Shown: positions 26,909 through 36,569 of the stretch, in pieces
Layout: each line of letters starts with the position of its first letter
How positions within the stretch are numbered: position 1 is the first letter of the stretch
Assembly: GCF_001723605.1 (NCBI RefSeq)
Contig: NZ_CP017111.1
Span: forward strand, 2,294,001 to 2,358,000
Source of the DNA: Sulfurospirillum halorespirans DSM 13726
GTDB taxonomy: Bacteria; Campylobacterota; Campylobacteria; Campylobacterales; Sulfurospirillaceae
DNA length: 64,000 nt
Direction: 5' to 3'
Position numbers and translations under genes: made by a program
Notes under the pieces: model-generated
Database searches by the model: none
What the model saw: the letters and a program-made list of their open reading frames with translations, nothing else
What the model was told of the DNA's origin: nothing

Positions 26909-28393
26909 ATGTTTGTACTTTGGGATGCCTTGAATGATGTCGGCTCGCTGACAATTGCTTTATTACTTCTCTCACTCGGTATTGCTCTTTTTTACGAAAT
27001 GATCAACGGTTTTCACGACACTGCCAATGCCGTTGCCATGATTATTTACACACACTCCATGAAGGCAAAATACTCTGTCATCATGTCGGGCATTATGAAC
27101 TTTTTAGGCGTTGTGACAGGTGGTATCGGTGTTGCTTATGCTATTGTTCACCTACTTCCTCTGGACATCATGGTTGAAACAAATCAAAATGCCGCCTTAG
27201 CCATGGTGTATTCGCTTCTTATCTCGGCGGTTATTTGGAACTTTGGCACATGGTATTTTGCACTGCCCGTATCGAGTTCGCATTCACTGATTGGCTCGAT
27301 CATCGGCGTCAGTGCTACATTTGGTATTTTAAATGGGTTTGATCTTTCCCATAGCGTTAACTGGAAAGTGGTTTATACGGTTTTAACAGGGCTCGCTTTA
27401 TCTCCCGTTATCGGCTTTGGTTTAGCGTTTTTACTGATGAAATTATCTCGAAAGTACATTGATAATCCAAAACTATTTAAATCGCCTAACGACGAGGATA
27501 AGCGAAAACATCCTAGTTTCTTGGCACGTATGGGCATTGTTGCAACAGGGGCAGGCGTTAGTTTTGCGCATGGTTCCAATGATGGTCAAAAAGGTATCGG
27601 TCTTATTATGATCATTCTTATTGGTATTTTGCCTAACTATTATGCGCTCAATATGGACTCACATCACTATAAAATCACCCAAACCAGAGATGCTGCCAAT
27701 AACCTCTCACGCTTTTATACCGACAATAGCGAGAAGTTGATACAGCTTGTCAATGAAAAACGACTTATTAGCGCCCTAAAAACTAAAAATACCATTGCAG
27801 AGTGTAATGTCAATAATATTGCGGAGACGACCTCACTCATTGCCTTGAAATTGGATGGATTAAACTCCTATAAAGAGCTCACGTCCAAAGATATCTGGAG
27901 TATTCGTACCAGCATCTTATGCACAGACCATTTCTTCTCCCAAGCAGAAAAAATCTATCTCCTCACGGATAAAGACAAATCGGATTATATTATTACCCAA
28001 AGAAAAGCGTTGGTTGCGCCTATTGAGTATGCACCGTATTGGGTTATTATGGCAGTTGCATTAGCAATTGGCATTGGGACTATGATAGGGTATCAAAGAA
28101 TCGTCCATACGATTGGTGAAAAAATTGGTGCAAAACCCATCAATTACATGCAAGGAACCGTTGCACAAGCTACGGCTATGATCACCATTTTACTCGCCAA
28201 TATGGCACATGCTCCTGTGAGTACCACCCATATTTTATCCAGTGCTGTAACAGGATCTATGGTTGCAGAACCTGATGGTGGTATTCAAAAAGGAACGGTG
28301 AAAGTGATTGTGCTTTCATGGCTCTTCACATTGCCTGTTACAGCGCTACTGGGCTCGGCAATTTATATTGGTCTTAACTTTTTGATGAAGTAA
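26909..28393 (+). CDS. pit: Inorganic phosphate transporter, PiT family
   Basis: The 494-residue inner-membrane protein has the PiT repeats: FYEMINGFHDTANAVAMIIYT (GFHDxANA signature) in the N-terminal half, and AQATAMITILLANMAHAPVSTTH in the C-terminal half. A hydrophilic loop separates the two halves (about residues 255-370). Members import phosphate with protons or sodium as a metal-phosphate complex. The length is normal and no PhoU-like gene precedes it. A second, Na+-linked phosphate carrier is encoded at 51169-52992. Confidence 0.93.
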   Translation: MFVLWDALNDVGSLTIALLLLSLGIALFYEMINGFHDTANAVAMIIYTHSMKAKYSVIMSGIMNFLGVVTGGIGVAYAIVHLLPLDIMVETNQNAALAMVYSLLISAVIWNFGTWYFALPVSSSHSLIGSIIGVSATFGILNGFDLSHSVNWKVVYTVLTGLALSPVIGFGLAFLLMKLSRKYIDNPKLFKSPNDEDKRKHPSFLARMGIVATGAGVSFAHGSNDGQKGIGLIMIILIGILPNYYALNMDSHHYKITQTRDAANNLSRFYTDNSEKLIQLVNEKRLISALKTKNTIAECNVNNIAETTSLIALKLDGLNSYKELTSKDIWSIRTSILCTDHFFSQAEKIYLLTDKDKSDYIITQRKALVAPIEYAPYWVIMAVALAIGIGTMIGYQRIVHTIGEKIGAKPINYMQGTVAQATAMITILLANMAHAPVSTTHILSSAVTGSMVAEPDGGIQKGTVKVIVLSWLFTLPVTALLGSAIYIGLNFLMK

Positions 28394-28408
28394 GGCGTCA
28401 TGTTAAAT

Positions 28409-28440
28409 CGATGGGATACTTTCCTCTAAGTATCCCATCG
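28409..28440. other. Strong hairpin in the pit 3' region without T-run
   Basis: CGATGGGATACTT and AAGTATCCCATCG form a 13-bp perfect stem with loop TCCTCT, 16 bases after the pit stop. No run of T follows on either strand, so it is not a canonical terminator. It may stabilise the 3' end or attenuate reading into rhlE. Confidence 0.6.
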
Positions 28441-28572
28441 AAGCTCATGCCATGGCACTGTTATCGATCTTTGTTTAAGGCGCGTTAGCCTACAATCTTG
28501 ACTCAATCCACACGACGTAGCATTTGATATTTGCTATTAACCCACTATGTACAACCTAAAGGAATTTTTACG

Positions 28573-29829
28573 ATGTTATTTTCAGATTTAAAACTCAGCC
28601 CTGCGCTTTTAAAAGCGATTCACGATGAAGGCTACACGACCCCAACACCCGTACAAGAAAAAGCGATTCCTTCCATTTTAGAAGGTCGCGACATGCTTGC
28701 AGGTGCGCAAACGGGTACGGGAAAAACCGCTGGCTTCACCCTGCCTATTTTAGAACTTCTCTCTCAAAAACCGCATAATAACAAAGCCAAACCTCTTCTT
28801 CGTGTACTCATTCTCACACCTACCCGTGAGCTTGCCGCTCAAGTTGGGGAGAGTGTTAAAGCGTATGGTAAATATTTACCGTTTAAAAGTGCCGTTATTT
28901 TCGGAGGCGTGGGTATTCATCCACAAATTCAAACTTTGCGCTCTGGCATTGACATCCTTGTTGCAACACCGGGTCGTTTGCTAGACCACATTTCACAAGG
29001 TACGATTGATCTTAGACATATCGACACCTTTGTGCTTGATGAAGCAGACAGAATGCTTGATATGGGATTTATCAAAGATATTCGCCGTGTCATTTCCCTC
29101 CTTCCTGCAAAACGCCAAAACCTGCTCTTTTCAGCAACTTACTCCGATGACATCAAAAAACTGTGTGAGTCGATCTTGAAAAATCCAGCGATTGTCGAAG
29201 TAGCACGTCGCAATACCTCCAGCGAACTCGTGAACCAACGTGTCATTATTGTAGATTGTAAACGTAAAACGGCACTTTTAGGCAAACTGATCAATGAAAA
29301 TAAATGGGAGCAAGTGTTGGTCTTTACGAGAACCAAACACCATGCCAATAAAGTCTCTGAATACCTTGCCAAAATCGGCATCAGTTCAGCCGCCATTCAC
29401 GGAAACAAAAGTCAAAGTGCACGTACCAAAGCCCTCGCTGATTTTAAAAATGGTTCAATTAAAGTGCTTGCGGCTACAGACATCGCAGCACGCGGTCTGG
29501 ACATCGACCAACTCCCTCATGTTGTCAATCTTGAACTTCCTAACATTGCGGAAGACTACGTTCACCGTATCGGCAGAACGGGACGCGCAGGAAATAACGG
29601 CGAAGCCATCTCTTTAGTGTGTGTGGATGAGCATGATTATTTACGTGGCATTGAAAAACTGATCAACAAAAAATTTGAGCGTGAAATCATCGAAGGCTTT
29701 GAACCCGATCCAAACATCAAAGCAGAACCCATTCAGCAAGGTCGTGGCCCAAAACCACAAGGACAACCAAGACGCAGAGACAACGCGCCTCGTGAATACG
29801 TCGAGAAAAGAAGAGAACGACAGCGATGA
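28573..29829 (+). CDS. rhlE: DEAD-box RNA helicase, RhlE type
   Basis: Start at ATG 28573, after AAAGGAATTTTTACG. The 418-residue protein has the Q motif ([12 protein letters not shown]), Walker [35 protein letters not shown] and [11 protein letters not shown], ending in an Arg/Gln/Pro-rich basic tail ([18 protein letters not shown]). It unwinds RNA with ATP and is usually linked to ribosome assembly, mRNA decay or cold growth. It overlaps yaiI by 4 nt. Confidence 0.93.
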   Translation: MLFSDLKLSPALLKAIHDEGYTTPTPVQEKAIPSILEGRDMLAGAQTGTGKTAGFTLPILELLSQKPHNNKAKPLLRVLILTPTRELAAQVGESVKAYGKYLPFKSAVIFGGVGIHPQIQTLRSGIDILVATPGRLLDHISQGTIDLRHIDTFVLDEADRMLDMGFIKDIRRVISLLPAKRQNLLFSATYSDDIKKLCESILKNPAIVEVARRNTSSELVNQRVIIVDCKRKTALLGKLINENKWEQVLVFTRTKHHANKVSEYLAKIGISSAAIHGNKSQSARTKALADFKNGSIKVLAATDIAARGLDIDQLPHVVNLELPNIAEDYVHRIGRTGRAGNNGEAISLVCVDEHDYLRGIEKLINKKFEREIIEGFEPDPNIKAEPIQQGRGPKPQGQPRRRDNAPREYVEKRRERQR

Positions 29830-30278
29830 TGATCTACGTTGATGCCGATGCCTTTCCTAATACGCTCAAAGAAATTCTTCTTCGAGCGGTCTTCAAACGC
29901 GGCATCACCACTCATTTTATCGCCAATAAAAAGATACCGCTTCAAGACTCACCTTTGCTTAGCATGATCATCGTAGCGCAAGGGGCGGATGAAGCGGATC
30001 ACTACATCGTCGAACATGCTGAGTGTTCAGATTTGGTCATTACGGCTGACATCCCTTTAGCAGACCGATTGGTCAGCAAAGGCGTACTTGCGCTTGATCC
30101 TAGAGGGACGATTTACGATGAGAGCAACATTAAAAGTCTGCTCGCCATGCGCAATTTAATGCAAGAGCTTCGCGATGCTGGAGAGATTACTGGAGGACCA
30201 AGTGCCATTGGTGAAAAACAAAAACGTGCTTTTGCCGATGCACTCAATGCCCTCTTACAAAAAATATTAATAAAATGA
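29826..30278 (+). CDS. yaiI: UPF0178 (YaiI/YqxD) family protein
   Basis: The 150-residue protein starts [18 protein letters not shown], where the DADAFP block and [25 protein letters not shown] and ALDPRGTIY are the family signatures. The fold is PIN/NYN-like with conserved acidic residues, so a nuclease has been proposed but not shown. The ATG overlaps the helicase stop (ATGATG/TGA), which suggests the two are co-translated and may share an RNA-related role. Confidence 0.88.
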   Translation: MMIYVDADAFPNTLKEILLRAVFKRGITTHFIANKKIPLQDSPLLSMIIVAQGADEADHYIVEHAECSDLVITADIPLADRLVSKGVLALDPRGTIYDESNIKSLLAMRNLMQELRDAGEITGGPSAIGEKQKRAFADALNALLQKILIK

Positions 30279-30576
30279 TAAACTTAATCTATATAAGATC
30301 AGACAACAAGATTAAATACGAGAATTGAATTTTATATGTGAAAAAAGCAAGCATAATATTTTTTAATTTCACAATATAACAACTTGAAAACCTAGCATAA
30401 ACTCTAACCAATATATTTTAAAGGAACTGAAATTATTTTTACTATTACAAAACATCTCTTTGTTTAATAAAATTTGAGTTACTACTTAAATCTTATCTTC
30501 TTGTTAATCCTTTTTTCCTTTAAAATTAAAATTTGTATGCCATTTCACAATCAATAATCTATTTCTTAACTACATA
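30279..30576. other. AT-rich spacer with no recognised gene
   Basis: About 300 bases very rich in A and T between yaiI and the IS982 element. There is a ribosome-site-like AAAGGAACTG near 30420, but no start codon follows and the frames close quickly. I see no RNA gene or stable hairpin with T-run. Confidence 0.6.
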
Positions 30577-31508
30577 ACCCAAACTGCTAGTTAAACAGAA
30601 GGGCTTTTTTGTGATCACTAAGCTTCAAAAAGCAGTTGATAGCATAAGCAGTGATGAAGAGTCTAAGCTTTGTTAAAAAGCCACCAATGGTTGTAGCCTT
30701 GATTACTTTACCAAATTTAGCAGTTATCATAGAAAAGGCAGTTTCTACACCTTTTCTAATTCTACGCTTGGTACAATACTCATTAAAATCTTCTCTTGGC
30801 ATATTGCTACGTCCAATAGGCGATAGTACAATATCAAATCGTTTTAAAAAAGCTTCTAACTTTGATGAAATATAACCTTTATCTCCAATCGTAATCGATT
30901 CTTTGGGGAGATTGTGCATGAATTGATACCCAGCCGTAACATCGTGTATAGAGCCTTGTGAGATATGAACCATCACAGGTTCTTTATCTGTCGTCACCAC
31001 CATATGGACTTTAAGCCCATAAAAGAATCTCCCTTTGGATGCATTGTAACCTTTCAAAGATGGATCACTCCACAATCTGACTCTGCTTTGCCTCGTTATC
31101 TGACACAATTCAACAGGAAAAGAATCTACGGAGTAAATCTTGGCACCGTTTAATCGCTGAAACAATGAGCCTAAAAACAAAAAAAGTGTGGACAACACGT
31201 CATTGATTTTTACTAAGCGGCGCAAAAATCTCGTGTAGTCAATCTCTTTCACCAAGTGCATCATCTTAACATACTGATGTGCTTTGAAATAGTTGCCATT
31301 AAAATCATTCACTGCCATATACCCGATAAGCAGCACTTCTGCATTACTAATCTCAGCTCTAACATCATCTTTTATCCCTGATACCTTCAAATACTCATCA
31401 ATTAAACAATAAACGGTTATAATATCTCGCTCCATAATCTCGCCTCCCACGGCTTTTTATGGAGTTTAAAGCAACTTTCAAACCATCTTCTCAACTAGCA
31501 GTTTGGGT
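30577..31508 (-). mobile_element. IS982-family insertion sequence
   Basis: Perfect 16-bp terminal inverted repeats (ACCCAAACTGCTAGTT at 30577-30592 and its complement ending at 31508) enclose one transposase gene of about 283 codons. The length of 932 bp fits IS982 elements. The transposase stop lies inside the left terminal repeat. No direct target duplication is evident in the flanks (CTACATA on the left, TTATTTAA on the right). Confidence 0.88.
30587..31435 (-). CDS. IS982-family transposase
   Basis: Start at ATG 31435 behind GGGAGGCGAGATT. The ~282-residue protein has IYSVDSFPVELCQ (first Asp), KGRFFYGLKVHMVVT, ITIGDKGYISSKLE (second Asp) and RKGVETAFSMITAKFG (Glu), the DDE pattern of the IS982 family. 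The frame is complete, so the copy may be functional. Confidence 0.9.
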   Translation of the reverse strand: MERDIITVYCLIDEYLKVSGIKDDVRAEISNAEVLLIGYMAVNDFNGNYFKAHQYVKMMHLVKEIDYTRFLRRLVKINDVLSTLFLFLGSLFQRLNGAKIYSVDSFPVELCQITRQSRVRLWSDPSLKGYNASKGRFFYGLKVHMVVTTDKEPVMVHISQGSIHDVTAGYQFMHNLPKESITIGDKGYISSKLEAFLKRFDIVLSPIGRSNMPREDFNEYCTKRRIRKGVETAFSMITAKFGKVIKATTIGGFLTKLRLFITAYAINCFLKLSDHKKALLFN

Positions 31509-31541
31509 TTATTTAAGTTATACATATATTAATCCAAAAAA

Positions 31542-31943
31542 TTGTACACATGTAATCTTTTTAAACAATTAACAGGATTAAATCTTAACTTTAAAGACAT
31601 TCAAGCCTTAGTTGCATATGATGACGTTGAAAAAATTATTTATCAGATTACAAAGTATAGAGGAATCTATATGTTTCAAAATGGAAAATTTATTGAAAAA
31701 AAATCGAAATTTATTACGAAAATATCAAACTTTTTTATAAAATTAACAAGCATAGGCACTTTTGTTTTATTAGCATTACTTGCTATCTTATTTCTTTCAA
31801 CAGAATCGACTCCTAAAATGATAATTTATTTTGTTGATATGGTGGTGCTTTCTATATATTGGATTTATAGTATGAAAACATTAGATGATATTAAAGAAGC
31901 CAAAGCTTTACTCGCAAATTTTAGTAATCAACCGCAAATGTAG
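31542..31943 (+). CDS. Small membrane protein next to IS982, start uncertain
   Basis: The frame is open from 31533, just 24 bases after the IS end, and no ATG exists before 31671. The first possible start is a TTG at 31542 with no clear ribosome site. The 133-residue reading has two hydrophobic helices (GTFVLLALLAILFLS and a second near residue 95) followed by a charged tail. It may be the 3' remnant of a gene cut by the IS, or a short real gene using the TTG or the later ATG. Its AT content is like the neighbouring spacer. Family not recognised. Confidence 0.4.
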   Translation: MYTCNLFKQLTGLNLNFKDIQALVAYDDVEKIIYQITKYRGIYMFQNGKFIEKKSKFITKISNFFIKLTSIGTFVLLALLAILFLSTESTPKMIIYFVDMVVLSIYWIYSMKTLDDIKEAKALLANFSNQPQM

Positions 31944-31998
31944 GAGGGGTAAAGTACATTAAAGTTTTGACTTATTATGGTATGGAAAGAAGATAATT

Positions 31999-32283
31999 TC
32001 AATAACGTGCCAATTCTTGCATGAGTGCTTTAACTTCTTCTGTGTCAAAAAAGAGGTTAAACTCCAACTCTTTGGCAAATTCTTTAAGTAGAGCAATTTT
32101 TTTCGCTTGGCGCTCATTGGGATTTTGGGTGCGTTCAAGTTCGACATAGAGTCGTTGTTGGTACATCTCACGAATCTCTTCTTTTTTTTGAGGGCTTGAT
32201 TTGGGTTTGGTACGTGGTTTGAGCCAAAAATAAAAAGCGACAAAAGCACTGCTTAGAATAAGAATTTGAGGGAGAAAATCCAT
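31999..32283 (-). CDS. Small membrane-anchored protein of unknown function
   Basis: Start at ATG 32283 (MDFLPQILILSSAFVAFYFW), preceded by AAAAGGTC. The 94-residue product has one N-terminal helix, then a basic linker (KPRTKPKSSPQKK), then a predicted helical, charged region (LYVELERTQNPNERQAKKIALL). No known motif. It stands alone, convergent with the 31542 frame. Confidence 0.55.
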   Translation of the reverse strand: MDFLPQILILSSAFVAFYFWLKPRTKPKSSPQKKEEIREMYQQRLYVELERTQNPNERQAKKIALLKEFAKELEFNLFFDTEEVKALMQELARY

Positions 32284-32452
32284 AAATGACCTTTTCATGT
32301 AAAATGAGTTCATAGTATATCTAATCAAACGTGATAACATTTAGACTTTTTCATCACTTTTGTGTAGAATGGTGATTACAAATCTTCATACTGATTGAAA
32401 TCCAAATGGAGTGCCACTGTATGCTAAACATAACACTCTTTAACGATATGGC

Positions 32453-33367
32453 ATGAGTACTTCTCCACGACCATCTCACGTTTATCACGCTTCACCAAAA
32501 TTAGCACTTTTAGCGGCCTGTGGAGCAGGAGTGTTGTGGGGAACGGGTGCGCTTGTTGTCAATGTGCTTGTCGCCAAACATGGCTTCACTCCTGAAAATA
32601 TCTCTTTTTGGCGCTTTGCCATAGGCGCCGTTATTCTTGTCACTGTTTTTGGTCGTAGTATTGTATGGAGCAGGTTAAAGCCATTATTGCTTACGGTGCT
32701 GCTCAGTGGCGTAGCGATGGCGGGTTATGTGTTGCTTTGGTTTTTGGGCATCGAAAAAATAGGGGCGGCCATTCCAACATTGATTGCACTTTGTTTGCCA
32801 CCCGTTATCGTCACTATTATCGCAATCATTCGCGGTCACGAAAAAGCAGATGCACTATTACTTTTGGTTCTTATGGGTGCTATCACTGGAACGATTTTGA
32901 TCATTGTAAGTCATGCTAGTCCAACGAAATGTGTTGATGGTTACAACACATTGCTTGGTATTGTATTTTCGATTGGTTCGGCACTTTTGTATGCAGGGTT
33001 TTCTATGATCAGTGGGCGCATTTCAAGTGCCCTTGGTGCAGGAGCTGCTACGGCATGTTTGAGTGTTGTTGCAGCAGCCGTCATGAGCCTGTTTGCGTTT
33101 AATCAGCCACTGATCTGGCCTACCGATATGCCACTTCAAGTCTGGTTTTTGTATCTGGGTGTCGTCACGGCAGCCCTTGCTTTGCTTGCATTTAGTTGGG
33201 GTGCGGCACGACTAAAACCCACGACGCTTACAGTAGCTACACTGCTTGAGCCACTGACGGCTGTGGTTCTTTCCGCTCTCTTTTTGGATGAGCATCTGAG
33301 TGTTTTGCAGTGGATAGGTGGTATTCTTTTGTTATTCAGTATTTGGGTACTTGGGAAGAGAAAATAA
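32453..33367 (+). CDS. EamA-family (drug/metabolite) transporter
   Basis: The 304-residue protein has about ten hydrophobic helices in two EamA repeats: GAGVLWGTGALVVNVLV at the first and LGIVFSIGSALLYAGFSM at the sixth. The second repeat ends with LLEPLTAVVLSALFLDEHLS, a common EamA signature. Such proteins export or import small metabolites; the substrate cannot be read. No good ribosome site precedes the ATG, so the start is only probable. Confidence 0.85.
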   Translation: MSTSPRPSHVYHASPKLALLAACGAGVLWGTGALVVNVLVAKHGFTPENISFWRFAIGAVILVTVFGRSIVWSRLKPLLLTVLLSGVAMAGYVLLWFLGIEKIGAAIPTLIALCLPPVIVTIIAIIRGHEKADALLLLVLMGAITGTILIIVSHASPTKCVDGYNTLLGIVFSIGSALLYAGFSMISGRISSALGAGAATACLSVVAAAVMSLFAFNQPLIWPTDMPLQVWFLYLGVVTAALALLAFSWGAARLKPTTLTVATLLEPLTAVVLSALFLDEHLSVLQWIGGILLLFSIWVLGKRK

Positions 33368-33456
33368 CCACGATTTTAGAGAAGTGATGCGTATAAACCA
33401 TCAAATCTTAAACCACTTTTGTGTAAAATCTCTTAAACTAACACAAAGAGGAAATC

Positions 33457-34617
33457 ATGCACTTTACAACTCCCCTTAAAAGCAACAGCACTAAAATTAT
33501 GCTCATTGGCAGTGGCGAACTGGGCAAAGAGGTTGTCATCGAAGCCTCCCGTCTTGGCATCGAAACCGTAGCGGTCGATTCGTATCCGCAAGCACCCGCA
33601 CACCTTGTGGCAAATCGAAGTTATGTGATCAATATGAAAAACAAAGAGGAGCTTTTGGAGGTGATTCGCCTTGAAAAGCCGACGTTCATCTTGCCTGAAG
33701 TGGAAGCACTCAGCATCGAAGCGCTCATTGAAGCGGAGAAAGAGGGTTTTTGTGTGATTCCCAATGCGGATGCCGTGAAAAAGACGATGAACCGCAAAAA
33801 CATTCGCGAGTTTGCCGCCGAGCAATTAGGGCTTAAAACCAGTGGTTACGTCTTTGTTAAAACGCTTGAAGCATTGCAAGAAGCGACGAAAATACTAGGA
33901 ATTCCGTGTGTGGTTAAGCCTGTTATGAGTTCTTCTGGGCATGGACAAAGTGTTATCCGAAGTGAGGCGGACATTCAAAAAGCGTGGGAGATCGCCAAAG
34001 AAGCACGCGGTGATGCAAGTGAGCTGATCGTTGAGGCGTTTGTGCCGTTTGACTATGAGATCACGCTTCTGACCGTGCGTAATGGCAAAGAGACCGTATT
34101 TTGTGAGCCGATTGGGCATATCCAAGAAAACGGTGACTATGTGCTCAGTTGGCAGCCCGTGCCGATGAAGCCTGAAGTGTTAGCCAAAGCACAGATGATG
34201 GCAAAAGCGGTGACCGATGGTTTGGGTGGTCGTGGGCTTTTTGGTGTCGAATTTTTTGTTAAAGACGATGAAGTGTACTTTAGTGAACTCAGTCCTCGTC
34301 CACACGACACGGGAATGGTCACGATGATCACGCAAAGCCAGAGCGAATTTGCTTTACATGTAAGAGCAGTTTTGGGCTTGCCGCTTGATTTTACGTTTTA
34401 CGGCTCGGGTGCGAGTGGTGCGTTTAAAAGCATGAATGAAGAGCATGTGCCAACCCTCACGATTCCTGAGAGCGCATTTTCTAAAAATTCCTTTGTGCGT
34501 ATTTTTGGAAAACCGGTGAGTCATGTGGGGCGCAGAATGGCAGTTGCACTTGTTTTAGATGAAGTGGAAGCAGCGAAAAAACGAGCGAAAGAGATTGTTG
34601 CGTCGATGGTCGGATAA
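33457..34617 (+). CDS. purT: Formate-dependent phosphoribosylglycinamide formyltransferase
   Basis: The 386-residue ATP-grasp enzyme begins [18 protein letters not shown] with [18 protein letters not shown]. The middle has [18 protein letters not shown] (ATP loop) and [18 protein letters not shown] followed by [11 protein letters not shown], all typical of PurT. It makes formyl-GAR from GAR, formate and ATP in purine synthesis. It carries one TTACATGTAA site (34354-34363) read as LHVR. Confidence 0.95.
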   Translation: MHFTTPLKSNSTKIMLIGSGELGKEVVIEASRLGIETVAVDSYPQAPAHLVANRSYVINMKNKEELLEVIRLEKPTFILPEVEALSIEALIEAEKEGFCVIPNADAVKKTMNRKNIREFAAEQLGLKTSGYVFVKTLEALQEATKILGIPCVVKPVMSSSGHGQSVIRSEADIQKAWEIAKEARGDASELIVEAFVPFDYEITLLTVRNGKETVFCEPIGHIQENGDYVLSWQPVPMKPEVLAKAQMMAKAVTDGLGGRGLFGVEFFVKDDEVYFSELSPRPHDTGMVTMITQSQSEFALHVRAVLGLPLDFTFYGSGASGAFKSMNEEHVPTLTIPESAFSKNSFVRIFGKPVSHVGRRMAVALVLDEVEAAKKRAKEIVASMVG

Positions 34618-34653
34618 CGGTTCAGTATTTATAAAAAATTTACAAAAGAGGGC

Positions 34654-34659
34654 TATAAT
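34654..34659 (+). promoter_or_regulatory. -10 box for the ClC gene
   Basis: TATAAT inside GGGCTATAATGAAAAAAGCCC, so the box lies in a small hairpin-forming stretch. The predicted start of transcription is about 23 bases before the ATG at 34689. Confidence 0.5.
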
Positions 34660-34688
34660 GAAAAAAGCCCAAAATTTAAAGAGTTTTT

Positions 34689-36086
34689 ATGAATAAACAT
34701 GTCATTGAACAGACAGTGATTTTCTTTAGCGTTTCCAAGTGGTTGTTTCTCTCCTCAGCTGTTGGTATTATGATAGGCGGGCTGATGTCCGTCTTTCTTA
34801 ACATTCTCTCTACCGCCGAGCAGACGCGGAGTTTGCTCCCCTTTCCTTTCTATTTTACCCTCCCTTTTGCTTTGATGCTCACAACATGGATCGTGCGAAC
34901 GTTTGATCAAAACGCGACGGGACATGGTACGGAAAAAGTCATTGAAGCGGTGCATAAACGAGATGGTTACATCAATGCCAAAGTGATTCCTGTTAAACTG
35001 GTTGCCACGGTTCTGACAATCTTTTCAGGCGGTTCGGTCGGAAAAGAGGGACCTGGTGCGCAAATCGGTGCAGGAGCGGCTTCGTTTGTGGCGACACTGC
35101 TCAAATTTTCCAAGACGGATCGTAAAAAACTGGTCATTTGTGGTATTAGCGCAGGATTTGCTGCGGTGTTTGGCACACCGATTGCAGGGGCTATTTTTGG
35201 GATTGAAGTGCTTATTATTGGCGTCATTATGTACGATGTTTTGCTGCCTTCGTTTATCGCAGGATTTGCGGCGTTTACCACCGCGCAGTTTTTGGGTGTG
35301 ACGTATCACTATTATGACATCAACATGTACCGCGCGTTTAACTTGGATTTTGGATTGATTGGGCAAGTTGTGATGGCGGGGGTTTTCTTTGGCATTGTCT
35401 CAGACCTGTTTATCACTGCGGTCAATAAAATAGAAACAGGGATCAGAACGATTCCGTATAACCGCTATTTAAAAGCATTTGTGGCGGGTTTGGTGATGGT
35501 CATTGTCTCCTATTTTCTCTCGGAGAGTTATCTGGGGTTGGGGCTTGGCACGATTCGCGATGCGCTCAGCCCAAGTACGCTCATTTCCGATAATGTCCAT
35601 TGGTACGACTTCATTTTAAAAACTATTTTTACCGCGATAACGCTGGGTTCGGGTGGCAGTGGCGGTATTATCACGCCTGTTTTTTACGTTGGGGCGACGA
35701 GTGGCGTTGTTTTTGGGCATCTGAGCGGCGATCACATTGCTTTATTTGCAGCGCTTGGGTTTGTGAGTGTTTTGGCGGGGACAACCAACTCTCCAATCGC
35801 TTCTATCATCATGGCAGTGGAGCTTTTTGGTGTGCATATGGCAAATTATGCGGCACTGAGCGTGGTGATTGCCTTTTTGATTACGGGGCATCGCAGTGTC
35901 TTTCAGTCTCAAAAGTTGGCATTGAACAAGGCGGATAACATCACGATTGGCAAAGGAAATGACCTTGATGATACTTCCATCAGCATTGATATGAAAGATA
36001 TTGATAAAGTCAAACGCCTTCGCAATCGTTTGCGGTATAAAAGGCTGCGATGGCAAGTAAAAAATGCAAAGGATGATTTTGAATGA
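34689..36086 (+). CDS. ClC-family chloride channel or H+/Cl- antiporter
   Basis: The 465-residue membrane protein has the ClC selectivity-filter motifs: GGSVGKEGPGAQIGAG (with the gating Glu of GKEGP) and GSGGSGGIITPVFYVGA. Many hydrophobic helices lie between. A charged cytoplasmic tail ends in a basic stretch, with no CBS domain. The DUF523 gene starts inside its last codons (ATGA overlap). Whether it is a channel or exchanger depends on the proton glutamate, which I could not assign. Confidence 0.92.
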   Translation: MNKHVIEQTVIFFSVSKWLFLSSAVGIMIGGLMSVFLNILSTAEQTRSLLPFPFYFTLPFALMLTTWIVRTFDQNATGHGTEKVIEAVHKRDGYINAKVIPVKLVATVLTIFSGGSVGKEGPGAQIGAGAASFVATLLKFSKTDRKKLVICGISAGFAAVFGTPIAGAIFGIEVLIIGVIMYDVLLPSFIAGFAAFTTAQFLGVTYHYYDINMYRAFNLDFGLIGQVVMAGVFFGIVSDLFITAVNKIETGIRTIPYNRYLKAFVAGLVMVIVSYFLSESYLGLGLGTIRDALSPSTLISDNVHWYDFILKTIFTAITLGSGGSGGIITPVFYVGATSGVVFGHLSGDHIALFAALGFVSVLAGTTNSPIASIIMAVELFGVHMANYAALSVVIAFLITGHRSVFQSQKLALNKADNITIGKGNDLDDTSISIDMKDIDKVKRLRNRLRYKRLRWQVKNAKDDFE

Positions 36087-36556
36087 GTAAACGAAAAATC
36101 CTCATCAGTGCCTGTTTGATCGGCGAAAATGTCAAATACGATGGTGGCAATAATGCTTTACATGTAACGGTTTTGGAGCAGTGGCGGGAGGAAGGACTTT
36201 TGGTCTCATTCTGCCCTGAAGTACTCGGTGGATTGGCTGTGCCACGCCCTGCGTGTGAAGTGCTTGAGGGAACGAACACGGTTTTATGTAAGAGTGGTGA
36301 AGATGTAAGCGTTGCTTTTGCCAAGGGCGCTAAAGAGAGCCTGAGAATTGCCAAAGAAGAGGGCGTGTGCATGGCGATTTTAAAAGCGAGAAGCCCCTCA
36401 TGTGGTAAAGACATCATCTACGATGGCACGTTTACGAGCACGCGCGTGAATGATTCTGGGATTACATGTAAGCTTTTACAAGAGAGTGGCATTGTGGTTT
36501 TTAGTGAAGAGGAGATAGTTTTAGCAGAAGCGTTTTGGAGGCAAAAAGGGGAGTGA
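36083..36556 (+). CDS. DUF523-family protein
   Basis: The 157-residue protein starts MSKRKILISACLIGENVKYDGGNN and has CPEVLGGLAVPRPACEV and ILKARSPSCGKDIIYDG, the conserved cysteine-containing blocks of DUF523. The function of the family is unknown; the cysteines suggest metal or redox chemistry. It overlaps the ClC gene by 4 nt. It holds two TTACATGTAA sites (36158, 36462) in different reading phases. Confidence 0.88.
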   Translation: MSKRKILISACLIGENVKYDGGNNALHVTVLEQWREEGLLVSFCPEVLGGLAVPRPACEVLEGTNTVLCKSGEDVSVAFAKGAKESLRIAKEEGVCMAILKARSPSCGKDIIYDGTFTSTRVNDSGITCKLLQESGIVVFSEEEIVLAEAFWRQKGE

Positions 36557-36569
36557 CCCCTTTTTGTTT

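Noticed and set aside
30570-31520. Target-site duplication around IS982
   Set aside because: TACATA occurs on both sides but on the right it is more than ten bases from the end, so it is not an adjacent duplication.
31545-31556. ACACATGTAATC near the IS982 right end
   Set aside because: It shares only the core ACATGTAA and lacks the left TT, so it is not counted.
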